Assembly: GCF_036884655.1 (NCBI RefSeq)
Contig: NC_088345.1
Coordinates: forward strand, 20,903,501 to 20,967,500
Direction of reading: 5' to 3'
DNA length: 64,000 bases
Source of the DNA: Musa acuminata AAA Group
Lineage: Eukaryota; Streptophyta; Magnoliopsida; Zingiberales; Musaceae
This document shows positions 23,066-35,305 of the stretch, piece after piece (the first letter of the stretch is position 1; every line of letters begins with the position of its first letter). The position numbers and the translations under genes were made by a program. The notes below the pieces were generated by a model. That model was not told the DNA's origin, did not search any database, and was given only the letters and a program-made list of their open reading frames with translations.

Positions 23066-23262
23066 CCCGAAGCCTTCTGTCGGTACGTCGACCATTCCTC
23101 CAACCCGACATCTAATCTTATGACATGTTTTCCTCCGGCACAACATGATTTATCTTGCTTTAATTATCTCATCCTGATCGAAGGATCCTGCGTCACTCAA
23201 AACACAGATTAAAACATAAACACATATCGATTGGTTTCATCATCAAAATACGAGATTCAATA

Positions 23263-23775
23263 GAGGCCTATAAATACCCCTCTCATCCCTAGTTAACACA
23301 CACAAGACTTAAGAGCAAAAATAGAAAGAAACACTTCTACAATTTTGTGAACTCCTCTCAAAATTTCTAAGTGTTAGAATAGTTTGAGAGAGGAGTAAGT
23401 GGGGGGTGTAAGGGTTATCTCCTAAACCTAGTAAAATGAGAATCGAGTTGTAAAAGGTGGTTGGTCTTCGCCTATTGAAGGAAGACCAATAGTAGATGCC
23501 GGTGGCCTCGACGGAAGAGGAATCGGCAGAGTGGATGTAGGTCACGATGACCGAACCACTATAAGAATCTGGTTTGCGTTTCCTTTAAGCACTTTACTTT
23601 TATAGCAAACTATCTCTCCTCTTTACTGTTCTTTTACTATGCCTACACTCACATATGCTTTCAAGTTTTCGAAAACGTATTTAATTGCAACGAAGTTTTG
23701 AACCAACGTAATTTTTATTGCTACACTAATTAACCCCCCCCTCCCCTCCTCTTAGTGCCGCTCTTGATCTAAACA
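23263..23775 (+). repeat. 5' LTR of C, second piece
   Basis: It resumes directly before the TATA box (TATAAATA, 23269-23276) and continues through R/U5 to a C-rich tract and GATCTAAACA, just before the primer site. Confidence 0.85.
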
Positions 23776-23777
23776 GT

Positions 23778-23789
23778 TGGTATCAGAGC
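23778..23789 (+). other. Primer binding site of C
   Basis: TGGTATCAGAGC two bases after the LTR end. Confidence 0.9.
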
Positions 23790-23872
23790 CTCATTTTCTC
23801 ATTTGGTTTAACACTCAATGAGAAAAGACTCTTTTCGGCTTTTAAGAGGGTCACTCTCTCATTCGTCCTCCC

Positions 23873-24775
23873 TTGTTCAATGGGACAAACTATACATATT
23901 GGAAAACTCGAATGAGAGTTTTCTTAATTTCTTTGGATTTAAATTTATGGAGTTTTGTGGAAAATGATTTTCGAATGTCTTCTCTTCCAATGAACCATTG
24001 GAATGATTTGGAGAAGAAGACGTTTTCCTTAAATACTAGAGCTATGAATGCTCTATTTTGTGCCTTAGATAAAAATAAATTCAATCGGATTTTTTTGTGC
24101 GAAACAGCTTTTGATATTTGGCACATTCTCGAAATCACACACGAAGGCACGAATAGAGTTAAATAGTCTAAAGTCAATCTTTTATTACACGATTTTGAAC
24201 TTTTTCGAATGAAGCCTAGCGAAACCACTGTTGACATGTACACCCATTTTACGGATGTCGTCAATGGTTTAAAAGCTCTTGGCAAATACTTTTCTAATTT
24301 TGAACTCGTTAACAAGATTTTATGATCATTTTCTAAAAATTGGGATTCGAAAATAACGGCTATTCAAGAATAAAAAAATTTGAATACTTTTTTGATCGAA
24401 GAACTTATCGGGTCTTTAATGACCTATGAAATGACGTGCAATGCACGTAATGTACTTGAGAACTACCTTCCAAAGAACAGGAATGATTTCGGACAATGAA
24501 TAATCGAAGACCACTCGACCATAAGCTCAAGTGATGATGAACTTTAACTCATTACTATGAAATTTAAAAAGTTCATGAAACAAAAATTAAAGAACAAAAA
24601 GAACGCAACTACTTATTATAAACGCAAGAAGAGGGAAGCACTTTGGGATGAATCGAGCTCCTCCGAAGATGAGGAGAAAATCAACAAAGGCAATGTGTCA
24701 TACTATGCCTTAACGGCTTTCTACAATGAGGTAAACAACTCAAACGAAACTACTTTAATTTATTTTGAAATTACA
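23873..24775 (+). pseudogene. gag: Decayed gag of sirevirus C
   Basis: Clearly homologous to the A gag (FNGTNYTYWKTRMRVFLISL, then MNALFCALDKNKFNRI). The start codon region is lost. Premature stops occur at 24164-24166 and near 24323, 24373, 24498 and 24544. The first CCHC knuckle is missing, and only the Ser/Glu-rich DESSSSEDEE stretch near 24650 follows. Much more diverged than the gag of F, G or H, which supports an old insertion. Confidence 0.85.
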
Positions 24776-24778
24776 TAA

Positions 24779-26597
24779 TATTTTTCATGAGTTGTTCTTA
24801 AATTAGTTTAGAATAATTACATGTTTAATAAATAAAAATACAAAAAATTAGGAATCATGCTTATCATGTTAGTAATTTTGAAAATAATAATAAAAATTAT
24901 ATGTTTTATGTTAAAGGAATAAAATGTTATATTTAAATCTAATGATAATCATATGTATGTTTTTCATGCAGAAATAATGTATATCATGTTGATTTCCATA
25001 TTGTTTCTCGATTTTGATTGAAGATGCTTCATGTTTAATGAAATCATGCTTAATGATTTAATGATGCATAATGATGTAATGATGTAATGGAAATGTTAAA
25101 AAGTCTTGGTATCATGCTTGACAATTTTATAATTATGTATGGTGATTTGAAGTAATAATGATTTTTGGGTTTATTGAGCTTGATGATTTCTATGATTTTC
25201 ATATTATTTTCCAATTATAAATAATGAAGCATGGCCTTTGTATGAAAGACTTGAACATGAAATCAATCACAAAATTTGGAACAAAAAGAACTTGAGCTAT
25301 TTTTATTATATCTATGGTGCTTTCATTAAATGATCCGAAAATTGATTTTGATGATCATTTTGGATTTGACAATTTTTTTTCATATTTAACCAAACACTTA
25401 ATTTATTCATGTTTATGACATGAGATGTATTTTATATGAATCATTTTGTTCTCATATGATTTTATAGTCTAAAGAAGAAAATTATCATAATGAATCTATG
25501 AATCTCTTGGAGTATGTAGATTTTGATGATTTTACATGATGATTTTGGATTTCTTTTCAATTGATTTGTTTTAATAATAAGATGATATATCCAATTGAAT
25601 CATTTTTTGAAATTTATAACTTGAGATTTCTTATGCACGAATCAAGATCTCCTATGTTTCTTTTATCCATTTATGAAAAGAAGAGATTTGATAAAATAAA
25701 TCATGTCTTATGGCATTCATGATTTGATATTATTATCTTTCATGACATGATGTGTAAATTTCTTTGTATTTTTGGTTGTAAACCTCATGTTATAAGTAGA
25801 GTATTGATGTAAAAATTGTATTCTTCCACTCTACTTCTTCCTTGATTACAACAAAGGGGAGAAAGAAATTTGCTAGTTTGAATGTTAAATTTAACCAAAT
25901 TGCAAAAGATGCATAAACTATCCTTATACATTCTTTTTCGGATCATGATCTTGATTTCTCAAATTTTAAACTTGAATCTTCTTTTTGAATCAAGATTATT
26001 TTTCCTATCATGCTTTCTTGTCAAAAATGATATATAATCTTTTGACATTCATTTTTGTTGTTTACTTTTGTCCTGCTTTGAAAATTATTGTAAAGGAAAA
26101 AGAATTACAATATTGTATCCTTTCCTTATTTTTGACATTGACAAAGGGGGAGAAATATTGCTAGCTCATCTTGCAAAATTTAGAAATTTGCATTTTGCAA
26201 AGGAAACAAAATTGCTAGCTCAAACATTACAAAGGAAGCAAAAATTTGCTAGCTTGCAAATTGAATGGAGAAAGAAGTGCTATCTTGATTATCTCAAGAA
26301 GCAAAACATGCTAACTTGCACATCTAACATGATGATAAAACTAAAGATTATGCTTAGTATGCGATGATGTGAACTAATATCCAAACACTTAAAAGTTACA
26401 CTTCTCCTTTTTGTTGATGGCAAAGGGGGAGAAGTATGATCATGTTATGGATGATGACATGTTGCAAATATTCATAATGAAATTTGCAATGACTTGGATT
26501 CAGCTTGGATTCAAGGTTCTATCAATATGACATATGAGGAGTTTGTTTAAACTCCAGGAGTTAAGTTTAATTCCGTCATCAATTGGTTGTCATTATC
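24779..26597 (+). other. AT-rich interior of C without recognisable genes
   Basis: About 1.8 kb, strongly AT-rich, full of ATGATTTT and TCATGCTT words. No protease, integrase, RT or RNase H motif in any frame. Three polypurine copies related to GACAAAGGGGGAGA occur at 25853-25868, 26143-26154 and 26422-26433, before the PPT at 26598-26610. A 99-codon forward frame at 26068-26367 has no recognisable content and is probably chance. Confidence 0.7.
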
Positions 26598-26610
26598 AAA
26601 AAGGGGAAGA
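26598..26610 (+). other. Polypurine tract of C
   Basis: AAAAAGGGGAAGA followed by T and TGTTGAATCTCGG. Confidence 0.85.
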
Positions 26611-26611
26611 T

Positions 26612-27739
26612 TGTTGAATCTCGGATTTTGATGATGAAGCCAATTAATAAGTGTAGATGATTTAATCTGCATTTTAAGTGACATAGGATGCTTCGATCAG
26701 GGAGAGACAATTAAAGTAGAAAAAATCATGTTGGGCTAGAGGAAAATGTTAGAAGATTAGACGTCGGGTTGGAGGATCAGTTGACATATCGACAGAAGGC
26801 TTCGGGCCATGGATTCGGGCATCGAGCCAAGAAGAGCCAATATTGCACCAAGGATATCAGAGTTGTGTAGGTCAACTGGCCGATTGGGCAATAGGCCGCA
26901 AGAGAGGACGATGCGCCGAAAAATTGGACGAAGCGTCGATGGACCAATGACATGCTGGACAACATGATTCAAGCTTAGTAATAATTGCATAGATCAAAGT
27001 GTATTTTTATATGTGCAGGATTAACTATGATTGCAAGGCATAAAGCGAAATAAAGTCTCGGAGTCAAGAACGTGATTTCGTTGGGAGTTCGAGAGTTCGT
27101 CGGAAGTCCGGACGTTCGTCAAAAATTCTACCGAAACCAACCGAGAAGTCCAGGAGCTTGCCAAATAAGGTCGTCGGAACTTGCCAAGAAGATCATCATG
27201 AAGTCTAGGAGCTTGTCAGGAGTCCATTGGAACATTTCCGAGAGATCGTCGGAAGTTCGCCGGAAGATCACCGGAAGCTCGCCGGAAGAAACTAGACTTA
27301 CGAACTTGTTTAACTTAGGAAATATCTTAGAATTCGTAGTTAGTATATAATTAGGATTGTAATTGGGCCAACCCAATTAAGGACCAATTGGGCTAATGTA
27401 AGAACTATGTTGGGCCCAATGAAAAGGCCCAAAGAATGCCCCAAGAGGTGATACCGTTGTGACATAGTCTCCGAGACTGTGTTAGGTGGTGGTACCGCCA
27501 GTCTGGGCAATGGAACCGCCTTTGGCAAGGTGCTAGGCAGTGGTACCGCCAGTCTAGGTGGTGGTACCGCCCAATGGTAGGGAACCAGGCGGTGGTACGA
27601 CCAGACTGGACGGTGGTACCACCCAGTGCAGTGTTAGCGTCAAACTGACAATAGCGGTGGTACCACCCAGCACAAGTGGTGGTACTGCCCTAACCTAGGA
27701 AACCCAAGATGAGATGTTTTTAAACTCTAAGTTTGAATC
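26612..27739 (+). repeat. 3' LTR of C, first piece
   Basis: It starts TGTTGAATCTCGG. C-type start (to about 26990), CGTCGGAAG repeats (27095-27290), palindromes of the GGTGGTACCGCC form (about 27440-27695). It stops at GAATC (27735-27739), the target copied by F. Confidence 0.88.
27735..27739. repeat. Target site duplication of F, left copy (GAATC)
   Basis: Repeated at 37455-37459. Confidence 0.94.
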
Positions 27740-29809
27740 TGTTAGGATCGAGAGCACTAAGAGGGGGGGGGGGGTGAATTAGTGCAGCGGAAATCTTACA
27801 GCAATTAAAAAGCTAAAGCTGCGTTCGTCCGATAAAAAATGATTTCGATATAAAAGCAGAATCATAGTGTAGTTTGCGTCTAAGCGCAGTTTTGCGTCTA
27901 AGTGCAGTTTGCGTCTAAACACTATTTGCGTCTAAGCGCAGTTTGCGTCTAAACTCAGTTTTACGTCCAAACGCAGTTTTACGTCAAAACGCAGTTTTAC
28001 GTCTAAACGCAGTTTTGCGTCTAAACGCAGTTTTACGTCTAAACGCAGTTTTACGTCTAAACGCAGTTTTACGTCTAAACGCAGTTTTGCGTCAAAACGC
28101 AGTTTTACGTCTAAACGTAATTTTATGTCTAAATGTAGTTTTGCGTCTAAAGGCAGTTTTGAACCTTGAAAAGCGTTTTACGTAGAAAGCAATTTGCAGT
28201 TATAAATGGAATCCGAATGTAAGCGTAAACTGCAGTGTGAAGATCATACGAAAACACGATTTACGTTTGAATGCAGATTCTGAAAGATCAGAGCTTAGAA
28301 ACTCGTTCGTAAAGGCGCAGAGGGCAGTAGCAATGTAGGAGGTTTGCAGTAATGGAAAAGTGCTCAAGGTAAAAGCAAACCAGAGATTTAGAGTGGTTCG
28401 GTCAGTCTTGACCTACTCCACTTTTGGCTTCCTCCTCCGACGAGGTCACCGACGTCAACTAGCTGCCTTCCTTCAATGGGCGAAGGCTAACTGCCCTTTT
28501 ACAGTTTCTCTCCTTTTGACAGGCTTAGGAGACAACCTTTACAGATCCTTTCTCTCCTCTCTTTACAAATCAAGACTTAAAGAACAGAAGGAGGAGAACT
28601 TTAGGACTTTACATAAATTTGAGCTCTTAGAATCACTGAAAAGATCAAGAATTCGGTGTGGATCTGTATCTTTTCAGTGTTGAATGGGTGGGGTATTTAT
28701 AGGCCCCAACCCAATTCAAATTTGGAGCTCAAAACGATCAAATCCCGGAATTCCGGGATCAGGCGGTTGCACCTCTTGACTGGAGAGGTGGCACCGCCTG
28801 GCAGAGCTCGAAGACTGAGCTCAGGCGATTGCACCTCTCTGCCAGAGCTCGAAGACTGAGCTCAGTGGTTGCATCGCCTGGCAGAGCTCGAAGTCTGAGC
28901 TTGGTGGTTGCATCACCTGGCAGAGCTCGAAACTGAGCTCAGGCTGATGCACCTCTCTGCCAGAGGTGGTTGCACCTCTCTGCCAGAGCTCGAAGACCAA
29001 GCTCAGGCGATGCATCTCCTGTCCAAAGAGGTTGCACCTCTCTGCCAGAGCTCGAAGACCGAGCTCGGTGGTTGCACCTCTTGGCAGAGCTCGAAACTTG
29101 AGCTCTGGCGGTGCTACATCTTGACAGAGGAGGTTGCACCGCCCAGTCTCGCTTGGAGACTGAGCCGTGGGCGGTTGCACCTCTTGGCTGGGGCGGTTGC
29201 ACCGCCCAGTCCCGCAACCCAAGCGGTTGCACCTCCTGGCCTAGGCGGTTGCACCTCCTGGCCTAGGCGGTTGCACCGCCTGGTGCAATCAGGGTCCGAA
29301 TGGTTCGCTCCATTCGGCCCAATTTGAATCTTTTCAGGGGCCCAATTGCCCCAAGATTAAGCTAATGGGATCACTTCCCATTTTCAAGCTTAATCATTGT
29401 GCTAACTACGATTAACTCTAAGACAACTTCTGCAACTATGCTCCGATGCGTCAATCGCTTCTTCCGGTGAGTTTCCGGCGAACTTCCGTCGATCATCCGA
29501 TAAACCCTTGGTGATCCTTCTGCGGACATCCGGCATACTCCTGGACTTTGCGACGATCCACTTGGCGAGTTCCGACGAGCTTCGCTTGGCAAGCTTCTGG
29601 ACTTCTCGGATCTGTTCTCGCTGAACCTCTGACGACCGTCCGAACTTCCGTCAAACTCTCGAACTCCCAACGTGATCATGATCTTGACTCCGGCGCAACA
29701 CCTACTGCTTGTCTTACTCTCATCGTAGTTAATCCTGCACACTTATCTCAACACATAGATTAGATAACAAATGACAATTGACTTCATCATCAAAATCCGA
29801 GATTCAACA
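27740..29809 (-). repeat. 3' LTR of F (left, 2,070 bp)
   Basis: 18-bp array about 27866-28160, TATA in reverse 28694-28701, palindrome cluster about 28755-29290, ending GAGATTCAACA. Poly(G) run of 12 near 27763. Confidence 0.93.
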
Positions 29810-29810
29810 A

Positions 29811-29823
29811 TCTCCCCCTTTTT
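29811..29823 (-). other. Polypurine tract of F
   Basis: On the minus strand AAAAAGGGGGAGA followed by T and the LTR. A second copy is at 30323-30335. Confidence 0.88.
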
Positions 29824-30626
29824 GATGATGACAATCAATTGATAAAGGAGTTGTCCTTAACTCCCCCTATCTATATGCCATAGTTGAGATAAGTCAACCT
29901 TGAATTCAAGACCTAAGAATTCAAGTGACGTATTGATAAGTTAGATCAGTTAAACTTATCAATGCTCCCATCATGATGCCCATCATGATGTATCTCTTCA
30001 AGAATGATGTCAAGGCATGACATACATCATTAAGTTTGTATGATAGTGTTTGTAACTATTCATCATGTAATCATATAAAGCTACGAAGGACTTTTACATG
30101 ATGCACACATTTGAGATTTTCTAGCAAGTTTGCATATAATTCACAAGATAGAATATCAAATCAAGACATGATGCAAACTATAGCACATGTTCACATATCT
30201 CTTGGTGATGCAAGGATGGCATAACTATAACATTGTTTATAGTATCACTCAAGTATTTGCAACTATGACATAGACATGATTATGGCAGTTCAGCTATGAC
30301 ATAGTGTTTATCAATTCATATGTTTCTCCCCCTTTGTCATCAACAAAAAGCATGATAGCATTATCAAGCACATAAAGAAAGTCATGACACATATAATTCT
30401 TTGAATATCTCTTTATTGTTTGTTGCTTGAAGGAGGAAAGTCATTTTTCAAAAAGTTTTCATAAGAGTGTACAGAAAAATCTCATTTTTAGCATACAAAC
30501 CGAAAAATGAACTTCTTACATGCATTTGGTTAAAAATATTTGTCACATAATTTGCAACATGTTATTTGATCAAGCGTTGTCAAGGCATGTAATAGTAATA
30601 ACTTCCGAAAAATAATTTTAACTAGT
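29824..30626 (-). other. 3' non-coding region of F
   Basis: AT-rich, no ORF, homologous along its length to 11223-12001 of A and to 39616-40419 of G. Confidence 0.8.
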
Positions 30627-33600
30627 TTAAGTATTCGGACACATCAACATTCCTAATTCTCTTCTTATGTAATCAAATTGTTCTTCACATAGGGGTTTTG
30701 TAAAGATATCAGCTAGTTGATGTTTGGTATCAATAAACTCTATGGTTACATCATGATTAGTGACATGATCTCGTATAAAGTGATGTCTAATATCAATGTG
30801 TTTTGTTCTTGAGTGTTGTATAGGATTTTTAGTTAAGCATATTGCACTCGTGTTATCACATTTAATGGGAATATCTTTAAGATTCACTTTGTAATCTTCT
30901 AAAGTGTTTTTCATCCATACAACTTGTGCACAGCATGCACTTGCTGCAATGTATTCAGCTTCGGTTGTTGATAGAGCAACCGAGTTTTGTTTCTTAGATG
31001 ACCAGGATACAAGGGCATGTCCTAAAAATTGACATGATCCTGATGTGCTTTTTCTGTCTAGTCTACAGCCAGCGAAGTCCGCATCAGCATAAGCTGTTAA
31101 TTCAAAATTTTCTGATTTTGGGTACCATAACCCTAGATTGGTAGTTCCATTAAGATATCTGAGTATTCTTTTGACTGCTTTGAGATGAGATATCTTAGGG
31201 TCTGATTGAAATCTAGCACAAAGTCCTACACTGAACATGATGTCTGGTCTAGTGGCAGTGAGGTAAAGTAAACTTCCTATCATACCCCTATAGGTTTTTT
31301 GATCGAAGCTTTCTCCAATCTCATCAATTTCTAACTTAGTGGAGGTGCTCATAGGAGTGTCAATGGCTTTTGATTTATTCATTTTGAACTTCTTTAGCAA
31401 GCTCACAGCATATTTGGTTTGACTAATAAAGATGCCATTGCTTAGTTGTTTGATTTGTAGGCCTAAGAAGAATGTTAACTCTCCCATTAGACTCATTTCG
31501 AATTCACGACTCATAGTTTTCGCAAAGGATTCACAAAGAGATTCATTTGTAGAACCAAAGATAATATCATCAACATAAACTTGAACAATGAGAAAATTGT
31601 TTTCAAAGTTCTTGATGAATAATGTAGTATCAACCTTGCCTTTTATGAAATTATTTTCAATAAGAAAAGAACTAAGTCTCTCATACCAAGCCTTAGGAGC
31701 TTGTTTTAAACCATAGAGAGCTTTAGTTAATCTAAACACATGATTAGGGAGACTATTATTTTCAAATCCAGGAGGTTGTTCAACATAGACTTCTTCGGAA
31801 ATAAAGCCATTAAGAAAGGCGCTTTTAACATCCATTTGAAACAACTTAAAATTATTACTGCTAGCGTAGGCAAGGAGCATCCTTATGGCTTCCAATCGTG
31901 CCACAGGAGCGAAGGTTTCTTCGTAATCGATACCTTCTTCTTGGTTGAAACCTTTGGCCACTAATCTAGCCTTGTTTCTAACCACGATACCATTTTCATT
32001 TTGCTTGTTTCTGAAGACCCATTTAGTACCAATAACTAGATGATCATTTGGTCTAGGAACAAGCTTCCACACTTCTTTTCTCTCAAATTGATTTAATTCA
32101 TCTTGCATTGCGATAATCCATGAATCATCTTTCATGGCTTCATCAACACATTTGGGTTCAATTTGGGAGAGAAAAGCGGTATTTGCACAAAAGGTTTTAA
32201 GAGAAGATCGTGTTTGAACTCCTTTTGATGTGTCTCCTAAGATTAGCTCCTTAGGATGAGCATCTACATACTTCCAATCCTTGGGTAAGGAAATCTGAGA
32301 AGTGGATGCATCCAAGTTGCTAGTTGGAGACGGGGTCTCGTTTAAATTTAAAGAGTCAAAATTAACATCATCGTCAAGATCATTTTTCGTGATTTCAGAA
32401 GTCTCATTGAAAACCACATGAATGGATTCTTCAATAATTAGAGTTCTTTTATTAAAGATACGAAAGGCTTTAGAAACTGTAGAATAACCAAGAAAGATTC
32501 CTTCATCGGATTTAGCATCAAATTTTCCTAAGTTGTCTTTTTCATTCAAGATAAAGCACTTACACCCAAAGACTTTGAAATATGAAACGTTGGGTTTTTT
32601 ATTGTTCCATAACTCATAGGGAGTTTTGGTTAGTAGAGGTCTCACTAGAACTCTATTTAAGATATAGCATGCAGTATTTACGGCTTCGGCCCAAAAATAT
32701 TTGGGTAGGTTATGTTCATTCAACATGGTTCTTGCCATTTCTTGTAAATTTCGATTTTTTCTTTCTACAACTCCATTTTGTTGAGGGTTTCTAGGAGTAG
32801 AGAAATTATGGTTGTATCCATTGAGTTCACAAAATTCTTGGAAATCATGGTTTTGAAATTCACCACCATGATCACTTCTAATTGACGAAATCATAGAACC
32901 TTTCTCATTCTGAACGAGTTTGCAAAACTTGGTAAAAGATCTAAGGCATTCACTTTTCTGTTTTAAAAAGTAAGTCCATGTGTATCTGCTATAGTCATCT
33001 ATGATGACGAAAGCGTATTTGCTACCTCCTAGGCTTGATGTGGAGATGGGTCCGAACAAGTCCATATGGATCAATTGTAAGGGCCTAGAGGTGCTTACTT
33101 GATTTTTAGATTTGAAGCTACTCTTAATTTGTTTACCTAATTGGCAGGCATCACATACATTATCTTTGATGAACTTGATATGAGGAATTCCTCTTACAAG
33201 TTCTTTGGATGATATTTGAGTGATTAGCTTCATGCTAGCATGACCTAATCTTCTGTGCCATATCCAAGCATTCTCTTTTAAAGCAGAAAAACATGTTTCA
33301 TTACATAAATCATCGATGTCAATAGTGTATACGTTATTTTGTTTTAATGCAATCATAGATATGTTTTTGTGAGGTTTTTCAATGACGTAAGCATTAGATT
33401 CAAATTTGACGATATATCCTTTATCACATAATTGACTAATGCTTAGGAGGTTATGTTTTAGACCATCAACCAGCAAAACATCTTCAATAGAAAAGTTGGA
33501 TTTGTTACCTATGGTTCCTTTGCCAATGATTTTACCCTTGTTGTTGTCTCCGAAGGTGACATATCCTTCGTTTATGCTAGAGAGCTTAGAGAATTGGGAT

Positions 33601-33677
33601 GAATCTCCGGTCATATGCCTTGAGCATCCACTGTCAAGGTACCATCTCTTGCTCCTAGCTTGCGATGGTTTAGTTTT
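30627..33677 (-). CDS. pol: Sirevirus F Pol (protease, integrase, RT, RNase H)
   Basis: 1,016 codons open from the UAG at 33678-33680 to TAA at 30627-30629, the same length as A's pol. The first ATG falls inside the protease (MTGDSSQ), after the catalytic DSG, so the frame must be entered from upstream. Visible: [14 protein letters not shown]; integrase [16 protein letters not shown] finger (here IWHRRLGH) and [11 protein letters not shown] core with the 35-residue spacing; RT VYVDD; RNase [11 protein letters not shown] and STTEAEYIA. Very similar to A with scattered substitutions and no stop or frameshift. Likely still enzymatically competent. Confidence 0.92.
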   Translation of the reverse strand, partial: KTKPSQARSKRWYLDSGCSRHMTGDSSQFSKLSSINEGYVTFGDNNKGKIIGKGTIGNKSNFSIEDVLLVDGLKHNLLSISQLCDKGYIVKFESNAYVIEKPHKNISMIALKQNNVYTIDIDDLCNETCFSALKENAWIWHRRLGHASMKLITQISSKELVRGIPHIKFIKDNVCDACQLGKQIKSSFKSKNQVSTSRPLQLIHMDLFGPISTSSLGGSKYAFVIIDDYSRYTWTYFLKQKSECLRSFTKFCKLVQNEKGSMISSIRSDHGGEFQNHDFQEFCELNGYNHNFSTPRNPQQNGVVERKNRNLQEMARTMLNEHNLPKYFWAEAVNTACYILNRVLVRPLLTKTPYELWNNKKPNVSYFKVFGCKCFILNEKDNLGKFDAKSDEGIFLGYSTVSKAFRIFNKRTLIIEESIHVVFNETSEITKNDLDDDVNFDSLNLNETPSPTSNLDASTSQISLPKDWKYVDAHPKELILGDTSKGVQTRSSLKTFCANTAFLSQIEPKCVDEAMKDDSWIIAMQDELNQFERKEVWKLVPRPNDHLVIGTKWVFRNKQNENGIVVRNKARLVAKGFNQEEGIDYEETFAPVARLEAIRMLLAYASSNNFKLFQMDVKSAFLNGFISEEVYVEQPPGFENNSLPNHVFRLTKALYGLKQAPKAWYERLSSFLIENNFIKGKVDTTLFIKNFENNFLIVQVYVDDIIFGSTNESLCESFAKTMSREFEMSLMGELTFFLGLQIKQLSNGIFISQTKYAVSLLKKFKMNKSKAIDTPMSTSTKLEIDEIGESFDQKTYRGMIGSLLYLTATRPDIMFSVGLCARFQSDPKISHLKAVKRILRYLNGTTNLGLWYPKSENFELTAYADADFAGCRLDRKSTSGSCQFLGHALVSWSSKKQNSVALSTTEAEYIAASACCAQVVWMKNTLEDYKVNLKDIPIKCDNTSAICLTKNPIQHSRTKHIDIRHHFIRDHVTNHDVTIEFIDTKHQLADIFTKPLCEEQFDYIRRELGMLMCPNT

Positions 33678-35255
33678 CTACAAGAAAGGATGATGTTTAG
33701 GTACCCATTTGCTTTTGGGTTCCTCACAAATAGATCTACATTTTTTATCATGTTGCATAGAATTTGTCATGGTTCCTTTAGGAACCCATATCAATTTGTT
33801 TGGACTCAATTTCCTGAATGAACAATAATGTGTCTTGTGACCAAACTTGCAACAAAAGTTGCATTTGCTTCTAACATGTAAGATGGGGCCTTTTACAAAG
33901 GTAGTTGGATTTTGGTGAGGACTCCTCACAAATCCAATCCCACTTCTTTTGGGAGCATGACCCTTGTTTGTAAGGATCATGTTTAATGACTTGCTACCAA
34001 CCTCGAATTTCTTCAAGGTGTCCTTAAGTAGCAAGTTTTCTTTTTGACAGATTTCTAGATCATGACATTTTATACATGAATTTAAACTATCATGATATTC
34101 GATTTTTAACTTATTAAAATCACAAGTAAGACTATCATGTACCTTTTTTAGCAATTTGTATTTTCTATTTATAACTTTGCATTCATCAAATAAATCATGG
34201 AAGGCATTTAATAATTCATCGAAAGATAAATCAGCATCTAATAAATCCGTTACCTCCTCTCCGATGGCCATTAAGGTGTAATGAGCAACTTGCTCGGTGT
34301 TGGACTCCTCTTCTTCAGATGCGCTCGAGTCATCCCATGTTGCTTGAAGAGCCTTCTTCTTTGATGTTCTTCTTTTGACTTGGGGACAATCATTCTTGTA
34401 GTGTCCTGGCTTTTTATATTTGTAGCAGATCACTTGGTCCTTCTTGGGTTCAAGTTTATTTTTCACATCGTTTTTAAACTTGTTTCTTTTGAAGAATTTC
34501 TTAAACTTTCTTGTCAAAAGTGCCAAGTCATCATCACAGTCCTCATCACTTGAGTTTTCTCTCAAGTGGCATTCAGAAGTTTTAAGTGTCATATCCTTCC
34601 TGTTCTTTGGAAGGATGTCTTCTTGCTCTTCATGAGCTTTGCAAGTCATTTCGTAGGTCATTAATGACCCGATTAGTTCTTCAAGAGGGAAGTTGCGCAA
34701 ATCTTTTGCCTCTTGAATGACAGTGACTTTAGGATCCCAACTTTTAGGAAGGGATCTTAGTATTTTATTTACGAGTTCAAAATCCGAAAAACTTTTTCCG
34801 AGTCCTTTTAGACCGTTGACGACATCCGTGAAACGGGTAAACATGTCGCCAATGGTTTCACTCGGTTTCATTCGGAAAAGTTCAAAAGAATGCAGCAACA
34901 AATTGATTTTTGACTCTTTCACTCTACTTGTGCCCTCGTGGGTCACTTCAAGTGTGTGCCAAATATCAAATGCAGTTTCGCAAGTTAAAACACGATTAAA
35001 CTCGTTTTTATCAAGTGCGCAAAATAAGGCATTCATAGCCTTTGCATTAAGAGCGAAAGCCTTCTTTTCCAACTCATTCCAAACGATCATTGGAAGAGAA
35101 GACTTTGAAAATCCGTTTTCAACAAGGTTCCACAGTTCAAAATCCATAGAAATAAGAAAGATCCTCATTCGGGTCTTCCAGTAGGTGTAGTCCGTTCCAC
35201 TGAACATGGGTGGACGTGTAATAGAATGCCCCTCTTGGTTTCCGGCGTAAGCCAT
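33678..35255 (-). CDS. gag: Sirevirus F Gag (525 aa), first zinc knuckle damaged
   Basis: Starts MAYAGNQEGHSITRPPM and ends HPFL then UAG (33678-33680), in frame with pol. Closely similar to A's gag with intact capsid-like region, Ser/Glu stretch, coiled-coil-like segment and second CCHC knuckle (CNFCCKFGHKTHYC). The first knuckle reads CYKYKKPGHYKNDC: the second cysteine is tyrosine and the preceding glutamate is lysine, both explicable by G-to-A changes. RNA binding may be weakened. The frame is otherwise open. Confidence 0.9.
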   Translation of the reverse strand: MAYAGNQEGHSITRPPMFSGTDYTYWKTRMRIFLISMDFELWNLVENGFSKSSLPMIVWNELEKKAFALNAKAMNALFCALDKNEFNRVLTCETAFDIWHTLEVTHEGTSRVKESKINLLLHSFELFRMKPSETIGDMFTRFTDVVNGLKGLGKSFSDFELVNKILRSLPKSWDPKVTVIQEAKDLRNFPLEELIGSLMTYEMTCKAHEEQEDILPKNRKDMTLKTSECHLRENSSDEDCDDDLALLTRKFKKFFKRNKFKNDVKNKLEPKKDQVICYKYKKPGHYKNDCPQVKRRTSKKKALQATWDDSSASEEEESNTEQVAHYTLMAIGEEVTDLLDADLSFDELLNAFHDLFDECKVINRKYKLLKKVHDSLTCDFNKLKIEYHDSLNSCIKCHDLEICQKENLLLKDTLKKFEVGSKSLNMILTNKGHAPKRSGIGFVRSPHQNPTTFVKGPILHVRSKCNFCCKFGHKTHYCSFRKLSPNKLIWVPKGTMTNSMQHDKKCRSICEEPKSKWVPKHHPFL

Positions 35256-35291
35256 CTCTCTTGGGTTTTAATCCTTTAGAGAGTTAACCTC

Positions 35292-35303
35292 GCTCTGATA
35301 CCA
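35292..35303 (-). other. Primer binding site of F
   Basis: GCTCTGATACCA on the plus strand is the complement of TGGTATCAGAGC, two bases from the 5' LTR. Confidence 0.93.
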
Positions 35304-35305
35304 AT

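Larger units (their letters stand above)
19054..23262 (-). mobile_element. Reverse solo LTR D (about 1.67 kb) holding solo LTR E
   Basis: It reads TGTTAGGATCAAGAGC at the left and GAGATTCAATA at the right, so the final CA has become TA. The two pieces are 19054-20525 and 23066-23262. The TATA box in reverse is at 19551-19557 and the palindrome cluster at about 19615-19870. The R/U5 half resembles B, while the start (right end) resembles C. No internal region, so a solo LTR. Its target duplication is not clear. Confidence 0.8.

Noticed and set aside
26068..26367. 99-codon forward frame in the interior of C
   Set aside because: AT-rich, lysine/leucine-biased, spans a polypurine motif; no family recognised.
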